Origin: JBFWNZ01 sp050250795
Lineage (GTDB): Bacteria; Pseudomonadota; Alphaproteobacteria; UBA8366
NCBI GenBank assembly: GCA_050250795.1
Contig: JBFWNZ010000227.1
Span: 1-6,475 of the forward strand
DNA: 6,475 bases
Reading direction: 5' to 3'
A model generated the notes under the pieces. That model saw only the letters and a list, made by a program, of their open reading frames with translations, was not told the DNA's origin and did not search any database. The translations under genes and the position numbers were made by a program. Positions 1 through 6,401 of this stretch are shown here, piece by piece. How positions within the stretch are numbered: the first letter of the stretch is position 1; each line of letters starts with the position of its first letter.

Positions 1-63
1 ACAGCGCCTGCTATATCGGCAGCGGCGCAGGCACTTCAAGGCAAACCGCGCGTCCGAAGCGGC
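1..63. other. Short non-coding tail downstream of ruvX
   Basis: This stretch lies beyond the ruvX stop and runs to the window edge. I see no start codon with a convincing ribosome binding site and no T-tract terminator. The only structure is a 6-bp inverted repeat, GCCTGC at 6-11 against GCAGGC at 27-32, with a 15-nt loop. That is too weak to call a terminator. The next gene on the minus strand, if ruvX is part of an operon, lies outside the window. Confidence 0.4.
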
Positions 64-537
64 CTATCTGCCATGCGCCGCCATCGCATCCAGCGCGCCC
101 TGAAGGATGTAGGCGGCGGCCAGCTTGTCCACGACCTCGCCGCGGCGCTTGCGGGTCATGTCCGCCTCGTCGACCAGCATGCGCTGGATCGCGGCGGTGG
201 ACAGCCGCTCGTCCCAGAAGGCGAGCGGCAGGTCGATGCGCGCCAGAAGGTTTTCGGCGAACTGCCGGACCGACTGGCAGCGCGGCCCCTCGCTGCCGTC
301 CATGTTGACCGGCAGGCCGAGCACGAAGCCGCCCACCTCGCGCTCGCGCACGATGCGCTCCAGGATCAGCACATCCTTGCCGAACTTGGTGCGGCGGATG
401 GTCTCCAGCGGCGACGCGATGGTCCAGGAGCCGTCGGAGATGGCGAGCCCGATGGTGGTCGTACCGATATCGAAGCCGAGCAGCCGCTGGGGCCGCTGGA
501 CCAGCGACGGAAATGCGGTCAGTTCTGCGGTCGGCAT
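64..537 (-). CDS. ruvX: RuvX/YqgF family putative Holliday junction resolvase / pre-16S rRNA nuclease
   Basis: This encodes a 157-aa cytoplasmic protein of the RNase H-like YqgF family, close to the usual 140-160 aa. Members are described as putative Holliday junction resolvases, and E. coli YqgF acts in 5' maturation of 16S rRNA. The conserved blocks appear in order: GFDIGTTTIG (residues 21-30, with the first catalytic Asp at 23), ASPLETIRR (41-49), GLPVNMDGSEGP (74-85), WDERLST (108-114, acidic pair at 109-110) and VDKLAAAYIL (136-145, last catalytic Asp at 137). The fold and all acidic residues therefore look intact. The start is the ATG at 537-535. The nearby upstream ATG at about 563 is out of frame, and no strong Shine-Dalgarno is visible. 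The stop is TAG. The gene is transcribed divergently from gatC across a 149-bp gap. The family call is very secure; which of the two activities it has here cannot be read from sequence. Confidence 0.95.
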   Translation of the reverse strand: MPTAELTAFPSLVQRPQRLLGFDIGTTTIGLAISDGSWTIASPLETIRRTKFGKDVLILERIVREREVGGFVLGLPVNMDGSEGPRCQSVRQFAENLLARIDLPLAFWDERLSTAAIQRMLVDEADMTRKRRGEVVDKLAAAYILQGALDAMAAHGR

Positions 538-569
538 GCGCGAAACAGGAATGAATTGAGCATCGGCGG

Positions 570-575
570 CTTATA
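570..575 (-). promoter_or_regulatory. Candidate -10 box for ruvX
   Basis: The minus strand reads TATAAG here, matching five of six bases of the sigma-70 -10 consensus in otherwise very GC-rich DNA. It lies 33 nt upstream of the ruvX ATG. A recognisable -35 hexamer is missing, so the call rests on one element only. Confidence 0.3.
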
Positions 576-672
576 GCAGCGATGGCGGTCCGGCGCATCG
601 GTCAGCGCCTTGCCGCTCCGGGATGCGGGTGTTAGCTTCCGGCCGCATTTCGACCGGCAGGCAGCGGCATTC

Positions 673-680
673 GAGAGGGG
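673..680 (+). promoter_or_regulatory. Ribosome binding site of gatC
   Basis: GAGAGGGG ends 6 nt before the ATG at 687. It is a good Shine-Dalgarno match with normal spacing and supports this start for gatC. Confidence 0.65.
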
Positions 681-686
681 TTTGCG

Positions 687-974
687 ATGGCGCTCGACGA
701 GGAGACGGTAAGGCGCATCGCGACGCTGGCCCGTATCCGTGTGCCCGAGGCGGATCTGGCGCCGCTGGCGGGCGAGTTGAACAACATCCTGGGCTGGGTG
801 GAGCAGTTGTCCGAGGTGGACACCGCCGATGTCGCGCCGATGACCTCGGTCGTCGAGATGGTGACGCCGATGCGCGACGACGCCGTGACCGATGGCGGCT
901 ATCCCGACCGTGTGACGGCCAACGCGACCGATCCGGCCGGGGCGTTCTTCACCGTTCCGAAGGTGGTGGAGTGA
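687..974 (+). CDS. gatC: Asp-tRNA(Asn)/Glu-tRNA(Gln) amidotransferase subunit C
   Basis: This encodes a 95-aa protein, the normal GatC length. GatC is the small non-catalytic subunit that wraps around the GatA-GatB interface and stabilises the GatCAB transamidosome in the cytoplasm. Family landmarks visible are the N-terminal helix EETVRRIATLARIRVP (residues 5-20), ELNNILGWVEQLSEVDT (29-45), the VAPMTSVVEM segment (49-58), the MRDDAVTDGG block (62-71) and the C-terminal AFFTVPKVVE end (86-95). The start has a strong GAGAGGGG ribosome binding site. The TGA stop shares its final A with the ATG of gatA (sequence TGATG), so the two genes are probably translationally coupled. It is the first gene of the gatCAB operon. 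Confidence 0.97.
   Translation: MALDEETVRRIATLARIRVPEADLAPLAGELNNILGWVEQLSEVDTADVAPMTSVVEMVTPMRDDAVTDGGYPDRVTANATDPAGAFFTVPKVVE
959..966 (+). promoter_or_regulatory. Ribosome binding site of gatA inside gatC
   Basis: GAAGGTGG at the 3' end of gatC ends 7 nt before the gatA ATG at 974. It helps fix the gatA start at the TGATG overlap rather than at any of the in-frame codons further upstream, which lie inside gatC. Confidence 0.5.
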
Positions 975-2452
975 TGGCGGGGCTGCTCGACCTGTCGATG
1001 GCCGAGGCGCTGGATGCGCTCGCCAAGGGCGAGACGACCGCGGTCGCGCTGACCGAGGCCTATCTGGCGGCGATGGCCGCGACCAAGGGACTCAACGCCT
1101 TCATCACCGAGACTCCGGACCGGGCGCTCGACATGGCGAAAGCCTCGGATTCGCGGCGCGCCAAGGGCGAGGCGGGCGCGATGGAGGGCATCCCCATCGC
1201 GGTGAAGGACCTGTTCTGCACCGAGGGCGTGCTGACCACCGCGGCGAGCCACATTCTCGACGGCTTCGTGCCGCCCTACGAATCCACCGTCACCGCCAAT
1301 CTGTGGCGCGCCGGGGCGGTGATGCTGGGCAAGACGAACCTGGACGAGTTCGCGATGGGGTCGTCCAACGAGACCAGCTATTACGGCCCGGTCGGCAATC
1401 CCTGGCAGCGCCGCGGCGATCCGTCGGCGGCGCTGGTGCCCGGCGGCTCGTCCGGCGGCTCGGCATCGGCCGTGGCCTCGCGCGCGGCGGTGGCGGCGAC
1501 GGGCACCGACACCGGCGGCTCGATCCGCCAGCCGGCCTCGTTCTGCGGCATCGTCGGCCTCAAGCCGACCTACGGCCGCTGCTCGCGCTGGGGCATCGTC
1601 GCCTTCGCCTCCTCGCTCGATCAGGCGGGGCCGCTGGCGCGCGACGTGCGCGACACGGCCATCATGATGGGCGCGATGGCCGGTTACGATCCGAAGGATT
1701 CGACCAGCGTGCAGGCGCCTGTGCCGGATTATGCGGCGGCGCTGGCCGAAGGGGTGAAGGGCCTGCGCATCGGCGTGCCGCGGGAATACCGGGTCGACGG
1801 CATGCCGGATGCCATCGACGCGCTGTGGCGCCAGGGCGCGGATTGGCTCAAGGCGGCGGGCGCGGAGCTGGTCGATATCGGCCTGCCGCATACGCAATAC
1901 GCGCTGCCGACCTATTACATCGTGGCGCCGGCCGAGGCGTCGTCCAACCTCGCGCGCTACGATGGCGTGCGCTATGGCCTGCGGGTCGAGGGCGGAACGC
2001 TGCAGGAGATGTACGAGAACACGCGCGGCGAAGGGTTCGGCCGCGAGGTGCGGCGCCGGGTGCTGATCGGCACCTATGTCCTGTCGGCCGGCTATTACGA
2101 CGCCTATTACATCAAGGCGCAGAAGGTGCGCAGCCGCATCGCCGGCGATTTCCGCACGGCCTGGGACAAGGTGGATGCGATCCTGACTCCGACCGCGCCG
2201 AGCGCGGCTTTCGCGCGGGGCGAGAAATCGGCCGATCCCATCGCCATGTATCTGAATGACGTGTTCACCGTGCCGGCCAGCCTTGCCGGGCTGCCGGCCC
2301 TGTCGGTGCCGGCGGGGCTGGATGCGGAGGGCCTGCCGCTGGGTCTCCAGGTGATCGGCAAGCCTTTCGATGAGGCAACGGTGCTGCGCGTGGGCAAGGC
2401 GCTGGAGGATGCCGCGGGATTCCGCGCAGTTCCGGCGCTGGCGGCGGGGTAG
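974..2452 (+). CDS. gatA: Asp-tRNA(Asn)/Glu-tRNA(Gln) amidotransferase subunit A (amidase)
   Basis: This encodes a 492-aa amidase-signature enzyme, full length for GatA. It hydrolyses glutamine and supplies ammonia to GatB for amidating mischarged Glu-tRNA(Gln) or Asp-tRNA(Asn). The Ser-cisSer-Lys triad is intact by motif: Lys78 in GIPIAVKDLF, cis-Ser159 in the VPGGSSGGS block (155-163) and nucleophile Ser183 in TDTGGSIRQPASFCG (178-192). Other GatA landmarks are GKTNLDEFAMGSSNE (119-133), GLKPTYGR (195-202), and GLPLGLQVIGKPFDEATVL near the C-terminus. The 'QRRGDPSAAL' stretch before VPGG is slightly longer than in Gram-positive GatA, as is common in alphaproteobacteria. The start at 974 is chosen from the TGATG overlap with gatC and the ribosome binding site; the frame stays open back to 623, but that part overlaps gatC and is not GatA-like. 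The gatB start follows 5 nt after the TAG stop. Confidence 0.97.
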   Translation: MAGLLDLSMAEALDALAKGETTAVALTEAYLAAMAATKGLNAFITETPDRALDMAKASDSRRAKGEAGAMEGIPIAVKDLFCTEGVLTTAASHILDGFVPPYESTVTANLWRAGAVMLGKTNLDEFAMGSSNETSYYGPVGNPWQRRGDPSAALVPGGSSGGSASAVASRAAVAATGTDTGGSIRQPASFCGIVGLKPTYGRCSRWGIVAFASSLDQAGPLARDVRDTAIMMGAMAGYDPKDSTSVQAPVPDYAAALAEGVKGLRIGVPREYRVDGMPDAIDALWRQGADWLKAAGAELVDIGLPHTQYALPTYYIVAPAEASSNLARYDGVRYGLRVEGGTLQEMYENTRGEGFGREVRRRVLIGTYVLSAGYYDAYYIKAQKVRSRIAGDFRTAWDKVDAILTPTAPSAAFARGEKSADPIAMYLNDVFTVPASLAGLPALSVPAGLDAEGLPLGLQVIGKPFDEATVLRVGKALEDAAGFRAVPALAAG

Positions 2453-2457
2453 GGACG

Positions 2458-3912
2458 ATGGCTGAACTGTTGCAGGGGCGGACGGGCGAGTGGGAGATGG
2501 TGATCGGCCTGGAGGTGCATGCCCAGGCCGCGACCCGCTCGAAGCTGTTCAGCGGCGCGGCGACCGATTTCGGCGCCGAGCCGAACAGCCAGGTCAGCCT
2601 GGTCGATGCGGCGATGCCGGGCATGCTGCCGGTGCTGAACCGGGATTCGGTTCGCCAGGCGGTGCTGACGGGGTTGGCCTTCGCGGCGCAGGTGAACCTG
2701 CACTCGGTCTTCGCCCGCAAGAATTATTTCTATCCGGACCTGCCGCAGGGCTATCAGATTTCGCAATACGAGCAGCCCATTATCGGCAATGGCGTGATCG
2801 AGATCGACCTGCCCGACGGCGGCACCAAGGCGGTCGGGCTGGAGCGGCTGCATCTGGAGCAGGACGCGGGCAAGTCGCTACACGACCAGCACCCGGCGAA
2901 GACCTATATCGACCTGAACCGGGCCGGCGTGACCCTGATGGAGATCGTCTCGAAGCCCGACATGCGCTCCGCCGACGAGGCCGCCGCCTATGTCGAGAAG
3001 CTGCGCTCGATCATGCGCTATGCCGGCAGTTGCGACGGCAACATGCAGGAAGGCTCCCTGCGGGTGGACGCCAACGTCTCGGTGCGCCGTCCGGGCGCGG
3101 GGCTGGGCACGCGCTGCGAGATCAAGAACGTCAACTCGATCCGCTTCCTGAAGCAGGCCATCGAATACGAGGCCGCGCGCCAGATCGAGATTCTGGAGGA
3201 TGGCGGCAGCATCCCCCAGGAGACGCGATTGTTCGACGCCGGCCGCGGCGAGACGCGGTCCATGCGCTCGAAGGAAGAGGCGCATGACTATCGCTATTTC
3301 CCCGATCCGGACCTGCTGCCGATCACGCTCGACCCGGCCTGGGTTGCGGAACTGAAGGCAGGTCTGCCGGAACTGCCCGACGCGAAGAAGCGCCGCTTCA
3401 TCGCCGATTACGGCCTGTCCCCCTATGACGCCAGCCTGCTGGTCGGCGAACGTGCCACGGCGGATTTCTACGAGCGCGTGGCGGCGGGGCGCGACGCCAA
3501 GCTGGCGGCGAACTGGACGATCTCGGAACTGTTCGGCCGGTTGAACAAATCGGGCCTCGAGATCGGCGAATCGCCGGTATCGGCCGAGGCGCTGGGCGGG
3601 TTGATCGACCTGATCGTGGACGGCACCATCTCCGGCCGCATCGCCAAGGATGTGTTCGACGCGATGTGGGAGACCGGCAAGGACGCGGCCGCCATCGTCG
3701 AGGAGAAGGGGCTGCGCCAGATCTCCGACACCGGCGAACTGGAAGGCATCGTCGACGCCCTGATCGCCGGCAATACGGGGCAGGTCGAGCAGTATCGCGG
3801 CGGCAACCAGAAGCTGATCGGTTGGTTCGTGGGCCAGGTGATGAAGGCCAGCCAGGGCAAGGCGAATCCCAAGCTGGTCAACGACCTGCTGCGCAAGAAG
3901 CTGGATGGATAG
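2458..3912 (+). CDS. gatB: Asp-tRNA(Asn)/Glu-tRNA(Gln) amidotransferase subunit B
   Basis: This encodes 484 aa, normal for GatB. GatB binds the mischarged tRNA, phosphorylates the Glu or Asp carboxyl with ATP and replaces it with an amide using ammonia channelled from GatA. The N-terminal kinase/transamidase core shows GLEVHAQ (17-23), SKLFSGA (28-34), RKNYFYPDLPQGYQISQYEQP (87-107), HLEQDAGKS (132-140), RAGVTLMEIVSKPDMRS (155-171), GNMQEGSLRVDANVSVR (194-210), EIKNVNS (221-227) and HDYRYFPDPDL (276-286). A helical linker follows, then a YqeY-like tRNA-binding tail ending in QVMKASQGKANPKLVNDLLRKKL. The ATG lies 5 nt after the gatA stop, behind a purine-rich GGGGTAGGGA stretch in the gatA end. 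The stop is TAG. It is the last gene of the operon and converges on the copper ATPase. All motifs look intact, and nothing shows whether the substrate is Gln, Asn or both. Confidence 0.97.
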   Translation: MAELLQGRTGEWEMVIGLEVHAQAATRSKLFSGAATDFGAEPNSQVSLVDAAMPGMLPVLNRDSVRQAVLTGLAFAAQVNLHSVFARKNYFYPDLPQGYQISQYEQPIIGNGVIEIDLPDGGTKAVGLERLHLEQDAGKSLHDQHPAKTYIDLNRAGVTLMEIVSKPDMRSADEAAAYVEKLRSIMRYAGSCDGNMQEGSLRVDANVSVRRPGAGLGTRCEIKNVNSIRFLKQAIEYEAARQIEILEDGGSIPQETRLFDAGRGETRSMRSKEEAHDYRYFPDPDLLPITLDPAWVAELKAGLPELPDAKKRRFIADYGLSPYDASLLVGERATADFYERVAAGRDAKLAANWTISELFGRLNKSGLEIGESPVSAEALGGLIDLIVDGTISGRIAKDVFDAMWETGKDAAAIVEEKGLRQISDTGELEGIVDALIAGNTGQVEQYRGGNQKLIGWFVGQVMKASQGKANPKLVNDLLRKKLDG

Positions 3913-3960
3913 GCGTCGCGTCCGGCGTCTTGCCTGTCCCAAGGGGCCGTCGCCCTTTCC

Positions 3961-3987
3961 CTCATGCTGAGCTTGACGAAGCATGAG
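3961..3987 (+). repeat. REP-like hairpin 1
   Basis: CTCATGCT (3961-3968) pairs perfectly with AGCATGAG (3980-3987) around an 11-nt loop, GAGCTTGACGA. It lies 49 nt after the gatB stop and could act as a 3' stabiliser or weak terminator of the gat transcript. No run of T follows it. Confidence 0.65.
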
Positions 3988-4008
3988 CGGCCCGGTCCGG
4001 GGTGCCGT

Positions 4009-4037
4009 CCTCGCCCTTCGTCTGGCTCAGGGCGAGG
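4009..4037 (-). repeat. REP-like hairpin 2, inverted relative to hairpin 1
   Basis: CCTCGCCCT (4009-4017) pairs perfectly with AGGGCGAGG (4029-4037) around an 11-nt loop, which on the minus strand reads GAGCCAGACGA. The stem is 9 bp and almost all G-C, so it should be more stable than hairpin 1. It lies 24 nt beyond the stop of the copper ATPase gene. The stem sequence differs from hairpin 1 while pairing is kept, and the loop core is shared. Confidence 0.65.
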
Positions 4038-4061
4038 CGTACGGGACAGGATCGCCGGTAC

Positions 4062-6326
4062 TCAGACCGACGCCCGGCGCAGGCGAAGCGCGTTGCCGAT
4101 CACCGAGACGGAACTGAGGCTCATCGCGGCGGCGGCCAGCATCGGGCTCAGCAGCAGGCCGAACACCGGATACAGAACGCCCGCGGCAATGGGGACGCCG
4201 GCAGCGTTGTAGACGAAGGCGAAGAACAGGTTCTGCCGGATATTGCGCATCACATGCCGGCTGAGGTTGCGGGCGCGCAGGATGCCGCCCAGTTCGCCCT
4301 TCACCAGCACGATGCCCGCGCTTTCGATGGCGACGTCGGTGCCCGTGCCCATCGCGATCCCGACATCGGCGGCGGCCAGCGCGGGGGCGTCGTTCACGCC
4401 ATCGCCCGCCATCGCCACCACGCGGCCCTCGGCGCGCAGCGCCTCGACGATCCGCGCCTTGTCCTCGGGCATCACCTCCGCCTCCACGCGCTCGATGCCC
4501 AGCCGCTTTGCGACGGCCTCGGCGGTGGTTCGGTTGTCGCCGGTCAGCATGACGATCTCGATCCCCTGCGCGATCAAGGCGCCCAGGGCCTCCGGGGCCG
4601 CCTGCTTGACCGGATCGGCGATGGACAGCGCGCCGGCGAGCGCACCGTCGACGGCGACGAACACCACGGTCTCGCCCGCCCGGCGCCAGACCTCGGCCTG
4701 CATGGCGAGCGGCATGGTGTCGACCTTGCGCTTCAGCATGTAGGGCAGGTTGCCGAGGGCCACCTCGCGGCCCTCCACCTTGCCGGACACGCCGCGCCCC
4801 TTCTCGGCGGCAAAGTCCGTTGCCTCGGCCAGCGGCACGCGCGCCTCCTGCGCCGCGGCGACGATGGCCGAGGCCAGCGGGTGCTCGCTGCCGCGTTCCA
4901 GGCTCGCGGCCAGGAACAGCAGGGTCTCGCGGTCGGTGCCGGGGGCGGGCGCGACCTGGGTCACGGCGGGCTGGCCCAGGGTCAGGGTGCCGGTCTTGTC
5001 GACGACCAGGGTGTCCACCTTCTCCAGCCTTTCGAGCGCCTCGGCGTTGCGGATCAGCACCCCCGCCTGCGCGCCGCGCCCGGTGCCGACCATGATCGAC
5101 ATCGGCGTGGCGAGCCCCAGTGCACAGGGACAGGCGATGATGAGCACGGCGACGGCGGCCACCACCGCATGGGCCAGGGCCGGAGCCGGGCCGATCGCAG
5201 CCCAGACCGCAAATGCTGCGATCGCGGCGGCGACGACTGCGGGCACGAAGTATCCCGCCACCTTGTCCGCCAGCCCCTGGATCGGGGCCCGGGAACGCTG
5301 GGCGGAGGCGACCAGCGCGACGATCTGCGCCAGCATCGTCTCGGACCCCACGCGCTCGGCCTTCATGACGAAGCTGCCGCTGCCGTTGAGCGTGCCGCCG
5401 ATGAGCGTGTCGTCGGAGCCTTTCTCCACGGGGATCGGCTCGCCCGTCACCATCGACTCGTCGATGCTGCTGCTGCCTTCGAGCAGCACGCCGTCCACCG
5501 GCACCTTCTCGCCGGGCCGTACGCGCAGCCGGTCGCCAGCCTGCACCGCGTCCAGCGACACTTCCTCGTCCTCGCCATCATCGGTCAGGCGTCGCGCCGT
5601 GCGGGGGGCGAGGTCGAGCAGGGCGCGGAGCGCGTCGCCGGTACGCTCGCGGGCGCGCAATTCCAGCACCTGGCCCAGCAGCACGAGCACGATGATGACG
5701 GCTGCGGATTCGAAATAGAGACCGATGCCGCCATGCGCATCGCGGAAGGCATCGGGGAACAGACCCGGTGCCGCGACGGCGGCGACGCTGAACAGCCACG
5801 CCGCGCCGGTTCCCAGCGCGATCAGCGTGAACATGTTCGGCGACATGTTGCGGATCGACGCCCAGCCCCGGCGGAAAAAGGGCAGGCCCGCCCAGATCAC
5901 CACCGGCGTGGCCAGGGCAAGCTGAATCCAGGCGGAGAGATAGGGCGGTACGAGCGCATGCATGTCGATCAGATGCTCGCCCATCGCGAGCAGAAAGACC
6001 GGCAGGGTCAAGGCCGCGCCGATTTTGAAGCGGCGCGTCATGTCGGCCAATTCGGGATTGGGCTCAGCGGTCGCGGCCGGCGGTCCCATCGGTTCCAGCG
6101 CCATGCCGCAGATCGGGCAGTCGCCGGGGCCGTCGCGGACGATTTCCGGATGCATGGGGCAGGTGTATTGGGTGCCCGGCGGCGCCGGGTCCGGGGCGGG
6201 CTTCTGATCGGTCAGCCAGCGCTCCGGCTCCGCCTTGAACTTCTCCACGCAGCGGGCGCTGCAGAAGAAGTACTCCGTGCCGTCATGGGTATGCTTGTGC
6301 GCCGTCTTCGCCGGATCGACGGTCAT
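4062..6326 (-). CDS. copA: Copper-exporting P1B-type ATPase with YHS-like and heavy-metal-binding N-terminal modules
   Basis: This inner-membrane ATPase probably pumps Cu(I) (possibly Ag(I)) out of the cytoplasm. From the ATG at 6326 it is 754 aa. A YHS-like cysteine module comes first (FFCSARCVEKF, residues 20-30). Then follow a heavy-metal-binding module (YTCPMHPE at 54-61 and DCPICGM at 69-75) and about eight membrane segments (roughly 102-120, 130-150, 163-188, 203-222, 357-378, 385-408, 697-718, 720-744). The actuator TGEP is at 294-297 and the metal-site CPC at 399-401. Further on are the phosphorylated Asp443 in DKTGTLT, the EHPLA motif (481-485), TGDN (595-598), GDGVNDAP (641-648), and the Cu-site residues YN (706-707) and MSLSS (735-739). 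CPC with YN and MxxSS marks the copper subclass P1B-1. No CxxC HMA domain is present. The real start probably lies upstream, since this ATG is the Met of a DPVCGM motif whose Cys is upstream. Codon bias matches the gat genes. Confidence 0.93.
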   Translation of the reverse strand: MTVDPAKTAHKHTHDGTEYFFCSARCVEKFKAEPERWLTDQKPAPDPAPPGTQYTCPMHPEIVRDGPGDCPICGMALEPMGPPAATAEPNPELADMTRRFKIGAALTLPVFLLAMGEHLIDMHALVPPYLSAWIQLALATPVVIWAGLPFFRRGWASIRNMSPNMFTLIALGTGAAWLFSVAAVAAPGLFPDAFRDAHGGIGLYFESAAVIIVLVLLGQVLELRARERTGDALRALLDLAPRTARRLTDDGEDEEVSLDAVQAGDRLRVRPGEKVPVDGVLLEGSSSIDESMVTGEPIPVEKGSDDTLIGGTLNGSGSFVMKAERVGSETMLAQIVALVASAQRSRAPIQGLADKVAGYFVPAVVAAAIAAFAVWAAIGPAPALAHAVVAAVAVLIIACPCALGLATPMSIMVGTGRGAQAGVLIRNAEALERLEKVDTLVVDKTGTLTLGQPAVTQVAPAPGTDRETLLFLAASLERGSEHPLASAIVAAAQEARVPLAEATDFAAEKGRGVSGKVEGREVALGNLPYMLKRKVDTMPLAMQAEVWRRAGETVVFVAVDGALAGALSIADPVKQAAPEALGALIAQGIEIVMLTGDNRTTAEAVAKRLGIERVEAEVMPEDKARIVEALRAEGRVVAMAGDGVNDAPALAAADVGIAMGTGTDVAIESAGIVLVKGELGGILRARNLSRHVMRNIRQNLFFAFVYNAAGVPIAAGVLYPVFGLLLSPMLAAAAMSLSSVSVIGNALRLRRASV

Positions 6327-6401
6327 GCCGCAGACCGGGTCGATAGCTGTGGCGGCTGTGGCGGTCTGCGCCGGCTCGTGCTGGTGGCAGCATGCGCTCA
6401 G
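6327..6401 (-). other. Probable N-terminal extension of the copper ATPase (start uncertain)
   Basis: The ATPase frame stays open for 25 codons upstream of the ATG at 6326, back to a TGA at 6410-6408. The codons are G/C-ending (about 21 of 25) and encode a Cys/His-rich start (SACCHQHEP), an Ala/Thr linker and IDPVCG directly before the Met. DPVCGM is the classic opening of YHS-type metal-binding modules, so this is very likely translated. It holds no ATG, GTG or TTG. The only plausible start is CTG at 6401-6399, which overlaps the stop of the previous gene (CTGA) and would give 779 aa. An ATG with an AGGA-like site lies at 6411-6409 but is in another frame, so using it would need a one-base indel. 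Confidence 0.6.

Larger units (their letters stand above)
538..686. promoter_or_regulatory. Divergent intergenic region between ruvX and gatC
   Basis: This 149-bp gap separates two divergently transcribed genes and must hold both promoters. For ruvX there is a good -10 candidate, TATAAG on the minus strand (plus positions 570-575), which would give a leader of about 25 nt. No clear -35 lies at the usual distance. For gatC a possible CTTGCC-type -35 sits at about 609-614, but the matching -10 (around 632-637) is poor. I found no leader-peptide, T-box or riboswitch-like structure. Confidence 0.4.
3933..4050. repeat. Nested inverted-repeat (REP/BIME-like) element between convergent genes
   Basis: Almost the whole 149-bp gap between gatB and the copper ATPase is built of inverted repeats. 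An outer perfect 8-bp stem, CCTGTCCC (3933-3940) against GGGACAGG (4043-4050), encloses two separate hairpins (3961-3987 and 4009-4037). The hairpin loops are related in opposite orientation: GAGCTTGACGA in the first, and GAGCCAGACGA when the second is read on the minus strand, 9 of 11 identical. This paired head-to-head layout is typical of REP-type mosaic elements, and similar GAGCTTGTCGA repeats are common between sphingomonad genes (from memory). Neither hairpin has a T-tract. By position it may limit read-through from both sides, but that is inference. Confidence 0.7.

Noticed and set aside
6..32. Possible terminator hairpin downstream of ruvX
   Set aside because: The stem is only 6 bp with a 15-nt loop and no T-tract on the minus strand, which is expected by chance in GC-rich DNA.
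623..973. Open frame extending gatA upstream to give a 609-aa protein
   Set aside because: This part overlaps gatC completely in another frame, has no GatA similarity, and GatA has its own well-placed start and ribosome binding site at 974.
899..1897. Long minus-strand open frame antisense to gatA (332 codons)
   Set aside because: It is rich in Arg, Ala, Gly and His with no recognisable motif, which is what the complement of a high-GC gene looks like. The plus strand encodes a complete GatA.
2878..3984. Long minus-strand open frame antisense to gatB (368 codons)
   Set aside because: It has the composition of an antisense shadow, no ribosome binding site and no family motif, while gatB on the other strand is fully conserved.
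4750..5718. Plus-strand open frame opposite the copper ATPase (322 codons)
   Set aside because: It is low-complexity Ser/Ala/Arg/Thr sequence mirroring the ATPase codons. All P-type ATPase motifs read from the minus strand.
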